From the NCBI GenBank assembly GCA_945835425.1, contig CAMAJC010000060.1:1-8753 (forward strand): a stretch of 8,753 nt of DNA, written 5' to 3'. Numbering within the stretch: position 1 is the stretch's first letter; every line of letters begins with the position of its first letter. Positions 1 to 6,192 of the stretch are shown one piece after another. The stretch is from an uncultured Clostridia bacterium. GTDB taxonomy: Bacteria; Bacillota; Clostridia; Oscillospirales; Ruminococcaceae. Position numbers and translations under genes: made by a program. The notes under the pieces were generated by a model, which had not been told where the DNA came from, did not search any database, and saw only the letters and a list, made by a program, of their open reading frames with translations.

Positions 1-43
1 ACGCTATGAAAACAATCCGTCTCACCAAACGATTTAGCAGCAT

Positions 44-98
44 GGCAGTCAGGCTGCCGTAAACCGCCGGGCGCAAAGCGCTGAGTAAACGCGGTTTA
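44..98 (+). other. Two hairpins in the region upstream of aroBA
   Basis: A first hairpin pairs GGCAG (44-48) with CTGCC (54-58) around a 5-nt loop. A second pairs TAAACCGC (60-67) with GCGGTTTA (91-98) perfectly, and inside it GCGC (71-74) can pair with GCGC (78-81). Neither is followed by a T run, so they do not look like terminators. With the hairpin at 142-177 they make the stretch before aroBA highly structured. I recognise no riboswitch or T-box consensus (no AGGGTGG-type T-box motif). They could be leader RNA folds or a small palindromic repeat. No complete gene is visible in 1-205. Confidence 0.35.
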
Positions 99-141
99 TT
101 TGCTGTGCGGACAGACGGAATGTCGGGACACAGAAACGGTA

Positions 142-177
142 CGCCTGCAGGGCCTTTAAGGGGCTGCGGGCGTTTTT
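142..177 (+). terminator. Rho-independent terminator or attenuator 29 bp before aroBA
   Basis: CGCCTGCAG (142-150) pairs with CTGCGGGCG (164-172) over 9 bp with one G-U pair, and TTTTTATTTAT follows at once. This is the form of an intrinsic terminator. Only 28 bases separate the T run from the aroBA ATG at 206, and I see no -10/-35 pair there. The terminator therefore either ends an upstream transcript or acts as an attenuator inside the aroBA leader. No aromatic-rich leader peptide is visible upstream. Confidence 0.6.
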
Positions 178-205
178 ATTTATCTGAACAAAGGATGGAA
201 ATAGT

Positions 206-2599
206 ATGAAGACACTGCACGTTGCTTTAAGTGAAGGGCGCAGTTATGATATCCAAATCGAGCGGGGGCTGCTGGAAAGAGCGGGCGAAATGATCCGCAC
301 TGTTTACAGCGGCAAACGGATCGCCATCATCACCGACTCAAACGTCGCGCCGCTGTACGGGGACAAGCTGGAAGCGTCCCTTCATGCCGCCGGTTTTGAG
401 ACAAAACGGGTCGTTTTCCCGGCAGGTGAACAGAGCAAAAATCTCGCCGTTTTGGAACAGCTTTATGACGGCCTGCTTTCGTCCGAACCCTTTACCCTGA
501 CCCGCACCGACCTGGTCATCACCCTCGGCGGCGGCGTTACCGGGGACATGGGCGGATTTGCCGCGGGAAGCGTTCTGCGCGGCGTCCCTTATGTTCAGAT
601 TCCGACGACCCTCCTTTCCCAGGTGGATTCCTCGGTGGGCGGCAAGGTCGCCATCGACCTCAAACAGGGCAAAAACCTCGCCGGGCTGTTTTATCAGCCG
701 AAGATGGTGCTTATCGATTCCGACACGCTGGAGACGCTCCCTGACCGGGTTTTCTTCGACGGCATGGGAGAAGTTGTCAAATACGGCATGATACGGGAAC
801 CGGCCCTGTGGCGGCTGTTGGAGCATATTTCCGGACGGGATGCGCTCCGTCCCTATATGGACGAGATCATCTACACCTGCTGCGACTGCAAGCGGAAAAT
901 CGTCGAAAACGATGAACACGACACCGGCGAACGGATGCTCCTTAATTTCGGCCACACCATCGGCCACGCCTATGAAAAGCTCGGGAATTACGAGAAATGG
1001 ATGCACGGCGAAGCAGTCTGCTGCGGAATGTACGCCATCCTGCGGGTCGGCGAACAGAACGGAACCTGCCGTCCCGGACTGGCGGCGCGGCTGCGGGAAC
1101 TGCTCATCCGGCAGGGAATGCCCTGGGATGCTGGAGAGGTGCCGGAAGAGGCCCTCACTGCCACCCTTGCTTTCGATAAAAAGGGCAGCGGCGGCAACAT
1201 CAGCCCCGTTTTCATCCGCGATATCGGCGACAGCTACTATCAGAAGATGCCCAGAGCGGAATTTGTCCGCTGGGTGCTGGAGAAAGACAAGACCCCGGAA
1301 ATGCCGATGGATGAAAAGATGCGCGGCGAAATCATGCCGATGAAACAAAACCGGGTTGTCAGCCCGTCGGTACTGTCCGGTGAACTGACCATCCCGTCCT
1401 CCAAGAGCATGAGTCACCGGATGGTCATTGCGGCGGCGCTGGCAGAGGGCGAGAGCAGAATCGAAAACCTCTCCCTGTCGGCGGACATCACCGCGACGCT
1501 AGAGGCAGTGAAGGCGCTGGGCGCGTCGTACACCCTGCCGGAGCGCGGCACAGCCATCGTCCGGGGATATACGCCCGCTGCGGACATCCCGGTCATTGAC
1601 TGCGGCGAATCGGGGTCGACTTTGCGGTTTATGATTCCGGTGGCGCTGGCCCTGTCGGGCGGAAAACCGGTCTCCTTTACGGGACATGGGCGGCTGATGC
1701 AGCGGCCGCTGCAGCCCTATTTTGACCTCTTTGATGAAAAAGGCATCAGCCATACCCTGCGCGGCGATATCCTCACGGTGTGCGGACAGCTTTCCCCCGG
1801 CAGATTCGCCCTCAGCGGAAAGGTCAGCTCCCAGTTTATCACCGGGCTGCTGTTCACCCTGCCGCTGCTGGCTCCCGCAGAAGGCAGCACCATGAGCGAG
1901 ATCGTCATTACCGACCATCTGGAGTCGAAAGCCTATGTAGATATGACGATGCAGGCGCTGCGCACCTTCGGCGTGCAGGTCGAAAACGAGGGCGGCGGAT
2001 ATACCCGCTTTATCATCCCTGCCGGACAGCATTATCTCCCGCAGAATATCGCCGTAGAAGGGGACTATTCTCAGGCGGCCTTCTTCCTCGCGTATAATTC
2101 CATCGCCGGACAGGAGCAGATAAAGCTGCGCGGCCTGCGGGAAGATTCGCTGCAGGGCGACCGGGCTGCAAAGGCCATCCTCGAAAGCTATCAGACCGCT
2201 GGCGCGGTCGAAGTAGACGCTTCGGAAATTCCCGACCTGATTCCCGCGCTGGCGGCAGCAGCGGCCTTCCGGGATGGACAGGAGACAAGATTTGTAAACG
2301 CCGGACGGCTGCGGATAAAAGAGAGCGACCGGATCACCGTGACCTGCCGAATGCTGAAGGCCCTCGGTGCGGATGTGGAGGAAGGCGCAGATTTCATCGT
2401 CGTCCACGGAAAGAAAACTCTTTCCGGCGGCGGTATCGTCGACTGCTGCATCGACCATAGAATCGCCATGAGCGCGGCGATGGCGGCGGCAAACTGCAAA
2501 AATGATGTGACCCTGCTGGGCGCGGAATGTGTCGGCAAATCCTATCCCGCATTCTGGGAAGATTTCGCAGCCCTCGGCGGGAAAAGCGCGGTAAAATAA
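206..2599 (+). CDS. aroBA: Fused 3-dehydroquinate synthase / EPSP synthase (AroB-AroA)
   Basis: This single 797-residue frame carries two shikimate-pathway enzymes. Residues 1 to about 360 are 3-dehydroquinate synthase (DAHP to 3-dehydroquinate, NAD and divalent metal): nucleotide-binding GGGVTGD at 108-114, and likely metal ligands E189, H250 (in NFGHTIGHA) and H267. Residues about 378-797 are EPSP synthase (shikimate-3-phosphate plus PEP to EPSP): K400 and R405 in SSKSMSHR, GESGSTLR at 467-474, SSQ at 541-543, D677, RIKESDR at 703-709, HR at 751-752 and K778. The joint is a short charged, Met-rich linker (about 360-378) without stop or frameshift. Both halves are near full family length and keep their key residues, so both should be active. 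The ATG at 206 follows AAGGATGG at 191-198. Internal ATGs near 1319-1340 lack a good ribosome binding site, which favours one fused product. aroC starts 18 bp after the stop. The glycine matching E. coli AroA G96 (G470) is present. Confidence 0.93.
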   Translation: MKTLHVALSEGRSYDIQIERGLLERAGEMIRTVYSGKRIAIITDSNVAPLYGDKLEASLHAAGFETKRVVFPAGEQSKNLAVLEQLYDGLLSSEPFTLTRTDLVITLGGGVTGDMGGFAAGSVLRGVPYVQIPTTLLSQVDSSVGGKVAIDLKQGKNLAGLFYQPKMVLIDSDTLETLPDRVFFDGMGEVVKYGMIREPALWRLLEHISGRDALRPYMDEIIYTCCDCKRKIVENDEHDTGERMLLNFGHTIGHAYEKLGNYEKWMHGEAVCCGMYAILRVGEQNGTCRPGLAARLRELLIRQGMPWDAGEVPEEALTATLAFDKKGSGGNISPVFIRDIGDSYYQKMPRAEFVRWVLEKDKTPEMPMDEKMRGEIMPMKQNRVVSPSVLSGELTIPSSKSMSHRMVIAAALAEGESRIENLSLSADITATLEAVKALGASYTLPERGTAIVRGYTPAADIPVIDCGESGSTLRFMIPVALALSGGKPVSFTGHGRLMQRPLQPYFDLFDEKGISHTLRGDILTVCGQLSPGRFALSGKVSSQFITGLLFTLPLLAPAEGSTMSEIVITDHLESKAYVDMTMQALRTFGVQVENEGGGYTRFIIPAGQHYLPQNIAVEGDYSQAAFFLAYNSIAGQEQIKLRGLREDSLQGDRAAKAILESYQTAGAVEVDASEIPDLIPALAAAAAFRDGQETRFVNAGRLRIKESDRITVTCRMLKALGADVEEGADFIVVHGKKTLSGGGIVDCCIDHRIAMSAAMAAANCKNDVTLLGAECVGKSYPAFWEDFAALGGKSAVK

Positions 2600-2617
2600 A
2601 ACAAAGGAAGGTAAGCT

Positions 2618-3679
2618 ATGCAGCTGAAATATACGATTTTTGGGGAATCCCACGGTCCGGGAATCGGCGTGGTGATCGAAAACCTGCCGTCGGGGATTCC
2701 GGTCGATATGGATTTTATTTTGTCGGAGATGAGACGCCGGCAGGCGAAAAAGGGTGGTTTGTCGACCTCGCGCATCGAGGGAGACATCCCCGAAATTATC
2801 AGCGGCGTTTTTGAGGGCAGGACGACCGGCACGCCGCTGTGCGCCATGATCCGCAATGAAAATACCCGTTCGGGAGATTATACCCGCACCAAGGACCTTG
2901 CGCGCCCTTCCCACGCGGATTATACCGGTAAGGTGCGCTACGGCGGCTTCAACGACTACCGCGGCGGCGGACACTTCTCCGGAAGGCTGACGGCGCCGAT
3001 GGTATTTGCGGGTGCGGTCGCAAAGCTCTGGCTGAAGGAAAAGGGCATCCGCGTCGGCGGCCATGTGCTGCAAATCGGCGACGTAAGGGATGAACCCTTT
3101 GATCTCACCAACCCGCAGCCGGAACAATTTGACACGATTGCTGCCCGGACGCTCCCGACCATTTCGGAAGAGGCCGGAGAGAAGATGCAGGCGGTCATTC
3201 AGCAGGCACGCATGGACCTCACTTCGGTCGGCGGCATCATCCAGATCGCCGTGACCGGTATGCCGGTGGGCATCGGTTCGCCCGACCGGGAAAGCCTCGA
3301 AGGGATCATTGCAAGAAACGTGTTCGCTGTCCCGGCGGTCAAGGGACTGGAATTCGGTCTTGGCTTCGGCTTCGGCAGCGCTTATGGCCACGAGGTCAAC
3401 GACGCCATGCGGATGGAGGGCGACAAGGTCGTCACGACAACCAACTATAACGGCGGCATCCTCGGCGGCATTTCAAACGGCATGCCCATCGTTTTCCAGG
3501 CAGCCGTCAAACCGACTCCGTCCATCAGCCGGGAACAGCAGACCGTCAATATGGCGACCGGCGAAAACGCACCGCTTACCATCCAGGGACGGCACGACCC
3601 CTGCATCCTTTCCCGCGCCACCGTCGTCCTTGAAGCGGCAACAGCCCTTTCCGTCATGGAAGCGCTCCTTGACGCCTAA
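2618..3679 (+). CDS. aroC: Chorismate synthase
   Basis: The protein catalyses the last common step of the pathway, EPSP to chorismate, in the cytoplasm using reduced FMN. The 353-residue sequence has the expected family motifs: FGESHGPGIG at 8-17 with catalytic-type H12, RPSHADYT around 96-103 with H99, YRGGGHFSGR at 114-123, YGHEVNDAMRMEG followed by NYNGG.LGGISNG, and GRHDPC near 324-329. Length is slightly under many homologues, with no obvious missing piece. The ATG at 2618 is preceded by AAAGGAAGG (2603-2611) with a 6-base spacer. The 18-bp gap after aroBA and the lack of a terminator between them point to co-transcription. The product feeds chorismate to pheA downstream and to other branches not in the window. 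Confidence 0.96.
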   Translation: MQLKYTIFGESHGPGIGVVIENLPSGIPVDMDFILSEMRRRQAKKGGLSTSRIEGDIPEIISGVFEGRTTGTPLCAMIRNENTRSGDYTRTKDLARPSHADYTGKVRYGGFNDYRGGGHFSGRLTAPMVFAGAVAKLWLKEKGIRVGGHVLQIGDVRDEPFDLTNPQPEQFDTIAARTLPTISEEAGEKMQAVIQQARMDLTSVGGIIQIAVTGMPVGIGSPDRESLEGIIARNVFAVPAVKGLEFGLGFGFGSAYGHEVNDAMRMEGDKVVTTTNYNGGILGGISNGMPIVFQAAVKPTPSISREQQTVNMATGENAPLTIQGRHDPCILSRATVVLEAATALSVMEALLDA

Positions 3680-3684
3680 TGTAA

Positions 3685-3967
3685 TTTGAAGAGTGGAGAG
3701 TGAAGAGTGGAGTGAAGGTATGGCGCGGTTCGCGCCATGATTTTAATGGTATTGTTCACGCAGGGCAGAAAGCAAATGTCCTGCATGACTCTCCGCTCGA
3801 ATGATGAGCTGCTCAGTTAGCCTCAGAAACGAAACACAAAAACGTGCGGGAACAGAGTTTTCAGTGATTACTTATTTTCCTTGCGGGAACGGCGTCATTG
3901 AATTGCGGCGCGATCCGCGCCGCACCATAACTTCACTCTCCACTCTTCACTCTCCACTCTTATCAAA
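3685..3967. repeat. MITE-like inverted-repeat element between aroC and pheA
   Basis: Almost the whole 346-bp gap between aroC and pheA is one large inverted repeat. The left end (about 3688-3717) is built from a 14-base unit, GAGTGGAGAGTGAA; its reverse complement recurs at about 3930-3961 with 24 consecutive matching bases. Inward, each arm has a GC hairpin: ATGGCGCG/CGCGCCAT (3719-3726 / 3730-3737, loop GTT) on the left and TGCGGCGCG/CGCGCCGCA (about 3904-3924) on the right. The similarity continues inward, 3742-3765 against 3879-3902, with 7 differences in 24 positions, most compatible with G-U pairing. No convincing protein lies in the core. This fits a non-autonomous palindromic repeat that could fold into one long RNA stem. 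I do not recognise a named family. Confidence 0.75.
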
Positions 3968-3991
3968 GCTCTCCACACTTATCAAAGTTCT
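3954..3991 (+). repeat. 19-bp tandem duplication before the pheA ribosome binding site
   Basis: CCACTCTTATCAAAGCTCT (3954-3972) is followed at once by CCACACTTATCAAAGTTCT (3973-3991), 17 of 19 identical. A third partial copy, CCACTCTTAAAC, starts at about 3999. The array overlaps the right end of the inverted-repeat element and stops about 10 bases before the pheA ribosome binding site. It looks like slippage at the element edge. Confidence 0.7.
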
Positions 3992-4025
3992 TCACATTCC
4001 ACTCTTAAACAAAAGGAGGATAAGG

Positions 4026-4877
4026 ATGAAACTAAAGGTAGCTTATTCCGGCGTGCCGGGATGTTTTGCGGAAGAAGCCGCGGTGCGGTATTATGCCGGA
4101 CTGGACGGCGTGGAAAGATGGCAGGATGTCTGCGAGCTGGTGCCGACCGGGTCGTTTGCGGCGGCTTTTCAGGCGGTCGCGGACGGGAAAGCCGATCGGG
4201 CGGTGCTGCCGATTGAGAACAGCTCCACCGGCTCAATCCTTACAAACTACGATCTGATCACAGAATACGGCTTTTATATCGTCGGCGAGCAGTCGATCGA
4301 GGTGTCTCAGTGCCTGATGGCCAAGTCCGGCACGGCAATCGCCGATATCACCGAGGTCTTTTCCCATCAGCAGGGCCTTTCCCAGTCGCGGGAATATCTC
4401 TCCCGCTATCCCTGGAAGCAGACGGAGGTGTACAATACAGCATTCGCCGCCAAGATGGTGGCTGAATCGGAGCGGAAAGACGTGGCGGCAATTGCTGCGG
4501 CCAGAGCCGCTGAGCTGTATGGGCTCACGATTTTGCAGGAAAAGACCAATTTCAAGGACATCAACCAGACCCGGTTTGTCATCCTCGCGCCGGAAGTACA
4601 TCACTCGCCGGACAACAACAAAGTCTCCCTGATGGTGACGCTGCCGCATATCCCCGGTTCCCTGTGCAGGCTGCTGTCGATTTTTGCGCGGGAAAAAATC
4701 AACCTGCTCAAAATCGAGTCCCGGCCGGTCGCCCATAAAAACTGGGAGTACCTTTTCTTTATCGACTTCTCGGCAGATACCATCGACGCCCGCATCCGGG
4801 AAATTTTGCAGGAAGTCTCGGATTTTGCACAGACCTTGCGGGTGCTGGGGTACTATAAAAAGTACGAAGCAAACTGA
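4026..4877 (+). CDS. pheA: Prephenate dehydratase with C-terminal ACT domain
   Basis: The 283-residue enzyme converts prephenate to phenylpyruvate for phenylalanine synthesis. The catalytic region (about 1-185) shows the opening AYSGVPGCFAEEAA, PIENSSTGSI with E64-N65-S66, FSHQQGLSQ in place of the commoner SHPQALAQ, and the TRF motif at 182-184. An ACT domain follows (about 200-275) with PGSL and ESRP (231-234), the residues that form the phenylalanine site in this family, so feedback inhibition by phenylalanine is expected. There is no chorismate mutase domain, so that activity must be encoded elsewhere. I place the start at 4026, not at the in-frame ATG at 3801: AAAAGGAGGA (4011-4020) gives ideal spacing, homology begins at once, and the upstream codons lie inside a repeat element. 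No clear own promoter is seen; it may be read from aroC. Confidence 0.93.
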   Translation: MKLKVAYSGVPGCFAEEAAVRYYAGLDGVERWQDVCELVPTGSFAAAFQAVADGKADRAVLPIENSSTGSILTNYDLITEYGFYIVGEQSIEVSQCLMAKSGTAIADITEVFSHQQGLSQSREYLSRYPWKQTEVYNTAFAAKMVAESERKDVAAIAAARAAELYGLTILQEKTNFKDINQTRFVILAPEVHHSPDNNKVSLMVTLPHIPGSLCRLLSIFAREKINLLKIESRPVAHKNWEYLFFIDFSADTIDARIREILQEVSDFAQTLRVLGYYKKYEAN

Positions 4878-5062
4878 TTTTCATATATAGATTCGGGATT
4901 CTTATTTGTAGCGGCGACCTGCGGTCGCCATCGACAGAAGAAAAGAGTCGGCTTTTATCCTTTGACAGATGTTTCCTTCTTGAAAACAGCAGCTTGTCGA
5001 TAAGTATTTAGCAAAACTTATTGGAAAGCAATATCTTTTGGCATTTCGCATACTTCCCCGGG

Positions 5063-5182
5063 TGTCATTCTGAGGCATAGCCGAAGAATCCACGCGTTGC
5101 CGTCATTTTGACTATGTTCCTATAAAGAAAATGGGTGTAAAATTACAAGCGCGAAGATCCTTCGCTGTCGCTCAGGATGACA
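5063..5182. repeat. Inner inverted pair of TGTCATTCTGAG-type repeats
   Basis: The left copy (5063-5090) opens TGTCATTCTGAG and closes CGAAGAATC. The right copy (5156-5182) is its diverged reverse complement, GATCCTTCG...CTCAGGATGACA. This matches from memory a repeat type (GTCATTCTGAGCG...CGAAGAATC) seen scattered through many unrelated bacterial genomes. The two copies face each other about 65 bp apart at the centre of the larger element. Confidence 0.65.
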
Positions 5183-5230
5183 CATCAGGGAAAATACGTG
5201 AAAAAATGCAAATGTGCTTTCCCGAAAAGT

Positions 5231-5239
5231 TGCTACAAT
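5231..5239 (+). promoter_or_regulatory. Candidate extended -10 promoter for aroK
   Basis: TGCTACAAT is an extended -10 (TGn plus TACAAT, 5 of 6 to TATAAT). No good -35 lies 17 bp upstream (5211-5216 reads AATGTG). It sits inside the repeat element, 140 bp before aroK, and shares the TGC prefix with three other promoters in the window. It would give aroK a start independent of pheA. Confidence 0.35.
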
Positions 5240-5378
5240 ATACTTTCGAGACTTTCTCGACAGCATGATGTTTTTTTCTTGAAAACAGTTAGGCTTGTGC
5301 AGATTTGGTGGCGACCGCAGGTCGCCGCTACAGGATAAAATAGCTGGGTGTGAAAATGGAATGATGGAGGCAACAGAA

Positions 5379-5888
5379 ATGAAAAATATTGTACTTATAG
5401 GTCTTTCCGGCAGCGGAAAGAGCACCTTCGGCAAGAGACTCGCGGCGCGTTACCAGATGCCGCTGGTGGATATGGACGCGGAGATCGTCAAAAAGGCCGG
5501 GCGCAGCATCAGCGATATCTTTGCCACCGACGGCGAGAAGACGTTCCGGGATATGGAGACAGCGTGCGCAAAGGAATGCGGCAAGCTTTCCGGCGTCATT
5601 ATCTCCACCGGCGGCGGCGTGGTGCTGCGGGAAGAGAATATGGCGGCGCTGAAGGAGAACGGGCTGGTGCTGTTCATGGACCGGGCGCCGCAGGAAATCC
5701 TGGGCGAAGATCTGTCCGACCGTCCGCTGGTGGCGGACGATCAGCAGAAGATATACCGTCTGCGGGAGCAGCGCTACGACCTCTACTGCAAGTATGCCGA
5801 TGCAGTTGTGCAGAACCGGCGCGAAAAGGACGATACCGAAGCGGCTGTGGTCGAGGCGGTCGAAAAGCTGCTGCACGGCGCGGAATGA
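5379..5888 (+). CDS. aroK: Shikimate kinase
   Basis: This 169-residue enzyme phosphorylates shikimate with ATP, making the substrate of the AroA half of the upstream fusion. Motifs: Walker A GLSGSGKST at 8-16, the DMD pair D31/D33 (shikimate and Mg), R57 in FRDME (shikimate), GGG at 78-80, lid arginine R115 in DRPL, and R132 in the REQRYDLY segment. Length is typical. The start at 5379 is chosen because GGAGG at 5366-5370 lies 8 bases upstream and the Walker A begins at the expected distance; the in-frame ATGs further up would add residues unlike the family. It is separated from pheA by a repeat element and followed by another, so it may be its own transcription unit. Confidence 0.95.
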   Translation: MKNIVLIGLSGSGKSTFGKRLAARYQMPLVDMDAEIVKKAGRSISDIFATDGEKTFRDMETACAKECGKLSGVIISTGGGVVLREENMAALKENGLVLFMDRAPQEILGEDLSDRPLVADDQQKIYRLREQRYDLYCKYADAVVQNRREKDDTEAAVVEAVEKLLHGAE

Positions 5889-5918
5889 ATATAAGGCCGA
5901 AAACAGGTCTTTGTTATG

Positions 5919-6022
5919 AATAAATGGGCCGATGTGGTCATCGGCCCCTACAATTTTGCACATTCTGTAGGGGCTGCGCATGTTTATGAGATATGCGACC
6001 ACATCAGCCCGTTTCGTTTATT
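5919..6022. repeat. Small inverted-repeat element downstream of aroK (TGTAG family)
   Basis: The left arm (5919-5952) holds AATAAA, then a perfect 9-bp hairpin GGGCCGATG/CATCGGCCC (5926-5934 / 5939-5947), then CTACA. The right arm (5966-6022) opens TGTAG and ends TTTATT; read in reverse it gives GGGCTGATGTGGTC against GGGCCGATGTGGTC on the left (one difference) and GCCCCTACA on both, with an extra stretch of about 23 bases. The right arm folds as GGGCTG (5971-5976) / CAGCCC (6005-6010) over CGCAT (5977-5981) / ATGCG (5993-5997). The TGTAG-plus-hairpin plan matches the ends of the element at 4907-5332. The 5926-5947 hairpin might help end aroK transcription but has no T run. Confidence 0.6.
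5950..5963 (+). repeat. ATTTTGCRCAT motif, copy left of the recombinase gene
   Basis: ACAATTTTGCACAT here matches 8236-8249 at 13 of 14 bases, and in both places GGGCTGCG follows (5971-5978 and 8250-8257; the left copy has 7 extra bases between). A weaker copy (12 of 14) is at 8102-8115. These repeats flank the recombinase gene and could be its binding sites, or chance relics of the small repeats here. Confidence 0.4.
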
Positions 6023-6139
6023 TGTCGGCATCCTTTTAAGAGGAACATTTTCCCTTCGCTTTTTGTACACGGGAAGGGTGCAAAATCTGCGCATATCAGC
6101 GAAATTTTGCCGCAATTCCCTGTTTTCATCAAGAAAATA

Positions 6140-6168
6140 TTGAGAGGGAAGGGTGGCTGTGCTATAGT
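6140..6168 (+). promoter_or_regulatory. Sigma-A promoter of the XRE-recombinase gene
   Basis: TTGAGA (6140-6145), a 17-bp spacer and TATAGT (6163-6168) match the housekeeping consensus at 5 of 6 in each box, with a TGC extended -10 (6160-6162). The start point would fall near 6175, leaving a very short leader before the ribosome binding site AAGGAG at 6178-6183. An XRE protein often represses its own promoter, but I see no clear operator dyad here. Confidence 0.75.
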
Positions 6169-6192
6169 GGATGCAAAAAGGAGATGTCTGGA

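Larger units (their letters stand above)
4907..5332. repeat. Nested inverted-repeat element between pheA and aroK
   Basis: The 501-bp gap between pheA and aroK is mostly one palindromic element. Its ends are perfect 24-bp inverted copies (4907-4930 and 5309-5332), each starting TGTAG from the outside and each holding a 7-bp hairpin GGCGACC-TGC-GGTCGCC. Further in, degenerate inverted similarity continues: GCTTGTCGATAAG and TAGCAAAACTTATTGG near 4992-5030 correspond to the reverse complement of about 5210-5262. TTCTTGAAAACAG also occurs as a direct repeat near 4977 and 5276. A second, different inverted pair sits in the centre (5063-5182). No gene is supported inside. It reads as a non-autonomous mobile repeat, perhaps one inserted into another. 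Confidence 0.75.

Noticed and set aside
2..37. Possible C-terminal end of an upstream gene (RYENNPSHQTI then TAG)
   Set aside because: Eleven residues are too few to identify, and other frames are equally possible.
6..62. An 18-codon frame upstream of aroBA as an attenuator leader peptide
   Set aside because: It has one Phe and no Trp or Tyr, and no ribosome binding site can be judged at the window edge.
338..1417. A 359-codon minus-strand open frame within the AroB part
   Set aside because: It is a shadow of the aroB frame with no known motif or ribosome binding site.
1499..3391. A 630-codon open frame on the minus strand across aroBA and aroC
   Set aside because: It is antisense to two well-conserved genes, has low-complexity composition with many His, Arg and Gly, and shows no recognisable domain. 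Long antisense frames are expected in GC-rich coding DNA.
3719..3747. The hairpin ATGGCGCG/CGCGCCAT as an aroC terminator
   Set aside because: Only four Ts follow, after GA, and the hairpin is explained as part of the inverted-repeat element, so I do not list it separately.
3801..4025. N-terminal extension of pheA from the ATG at 3801
   Set aside because: The extension lies in a repeat element, resembles no chorismate mutase, and a near-ideal ribosome binding site precedes the ATG at 4026.
3685..5332. CRISPR array
   Set aside because: The repeats are inverted or directly abutting, without regular unique spacers, and no cas gene is present.
5916..6143. A 75-codon open frame after aroK
   Set aside because: It is made of repeat arms, lacks a ribosome binding site and crosses the recombinase promoter.
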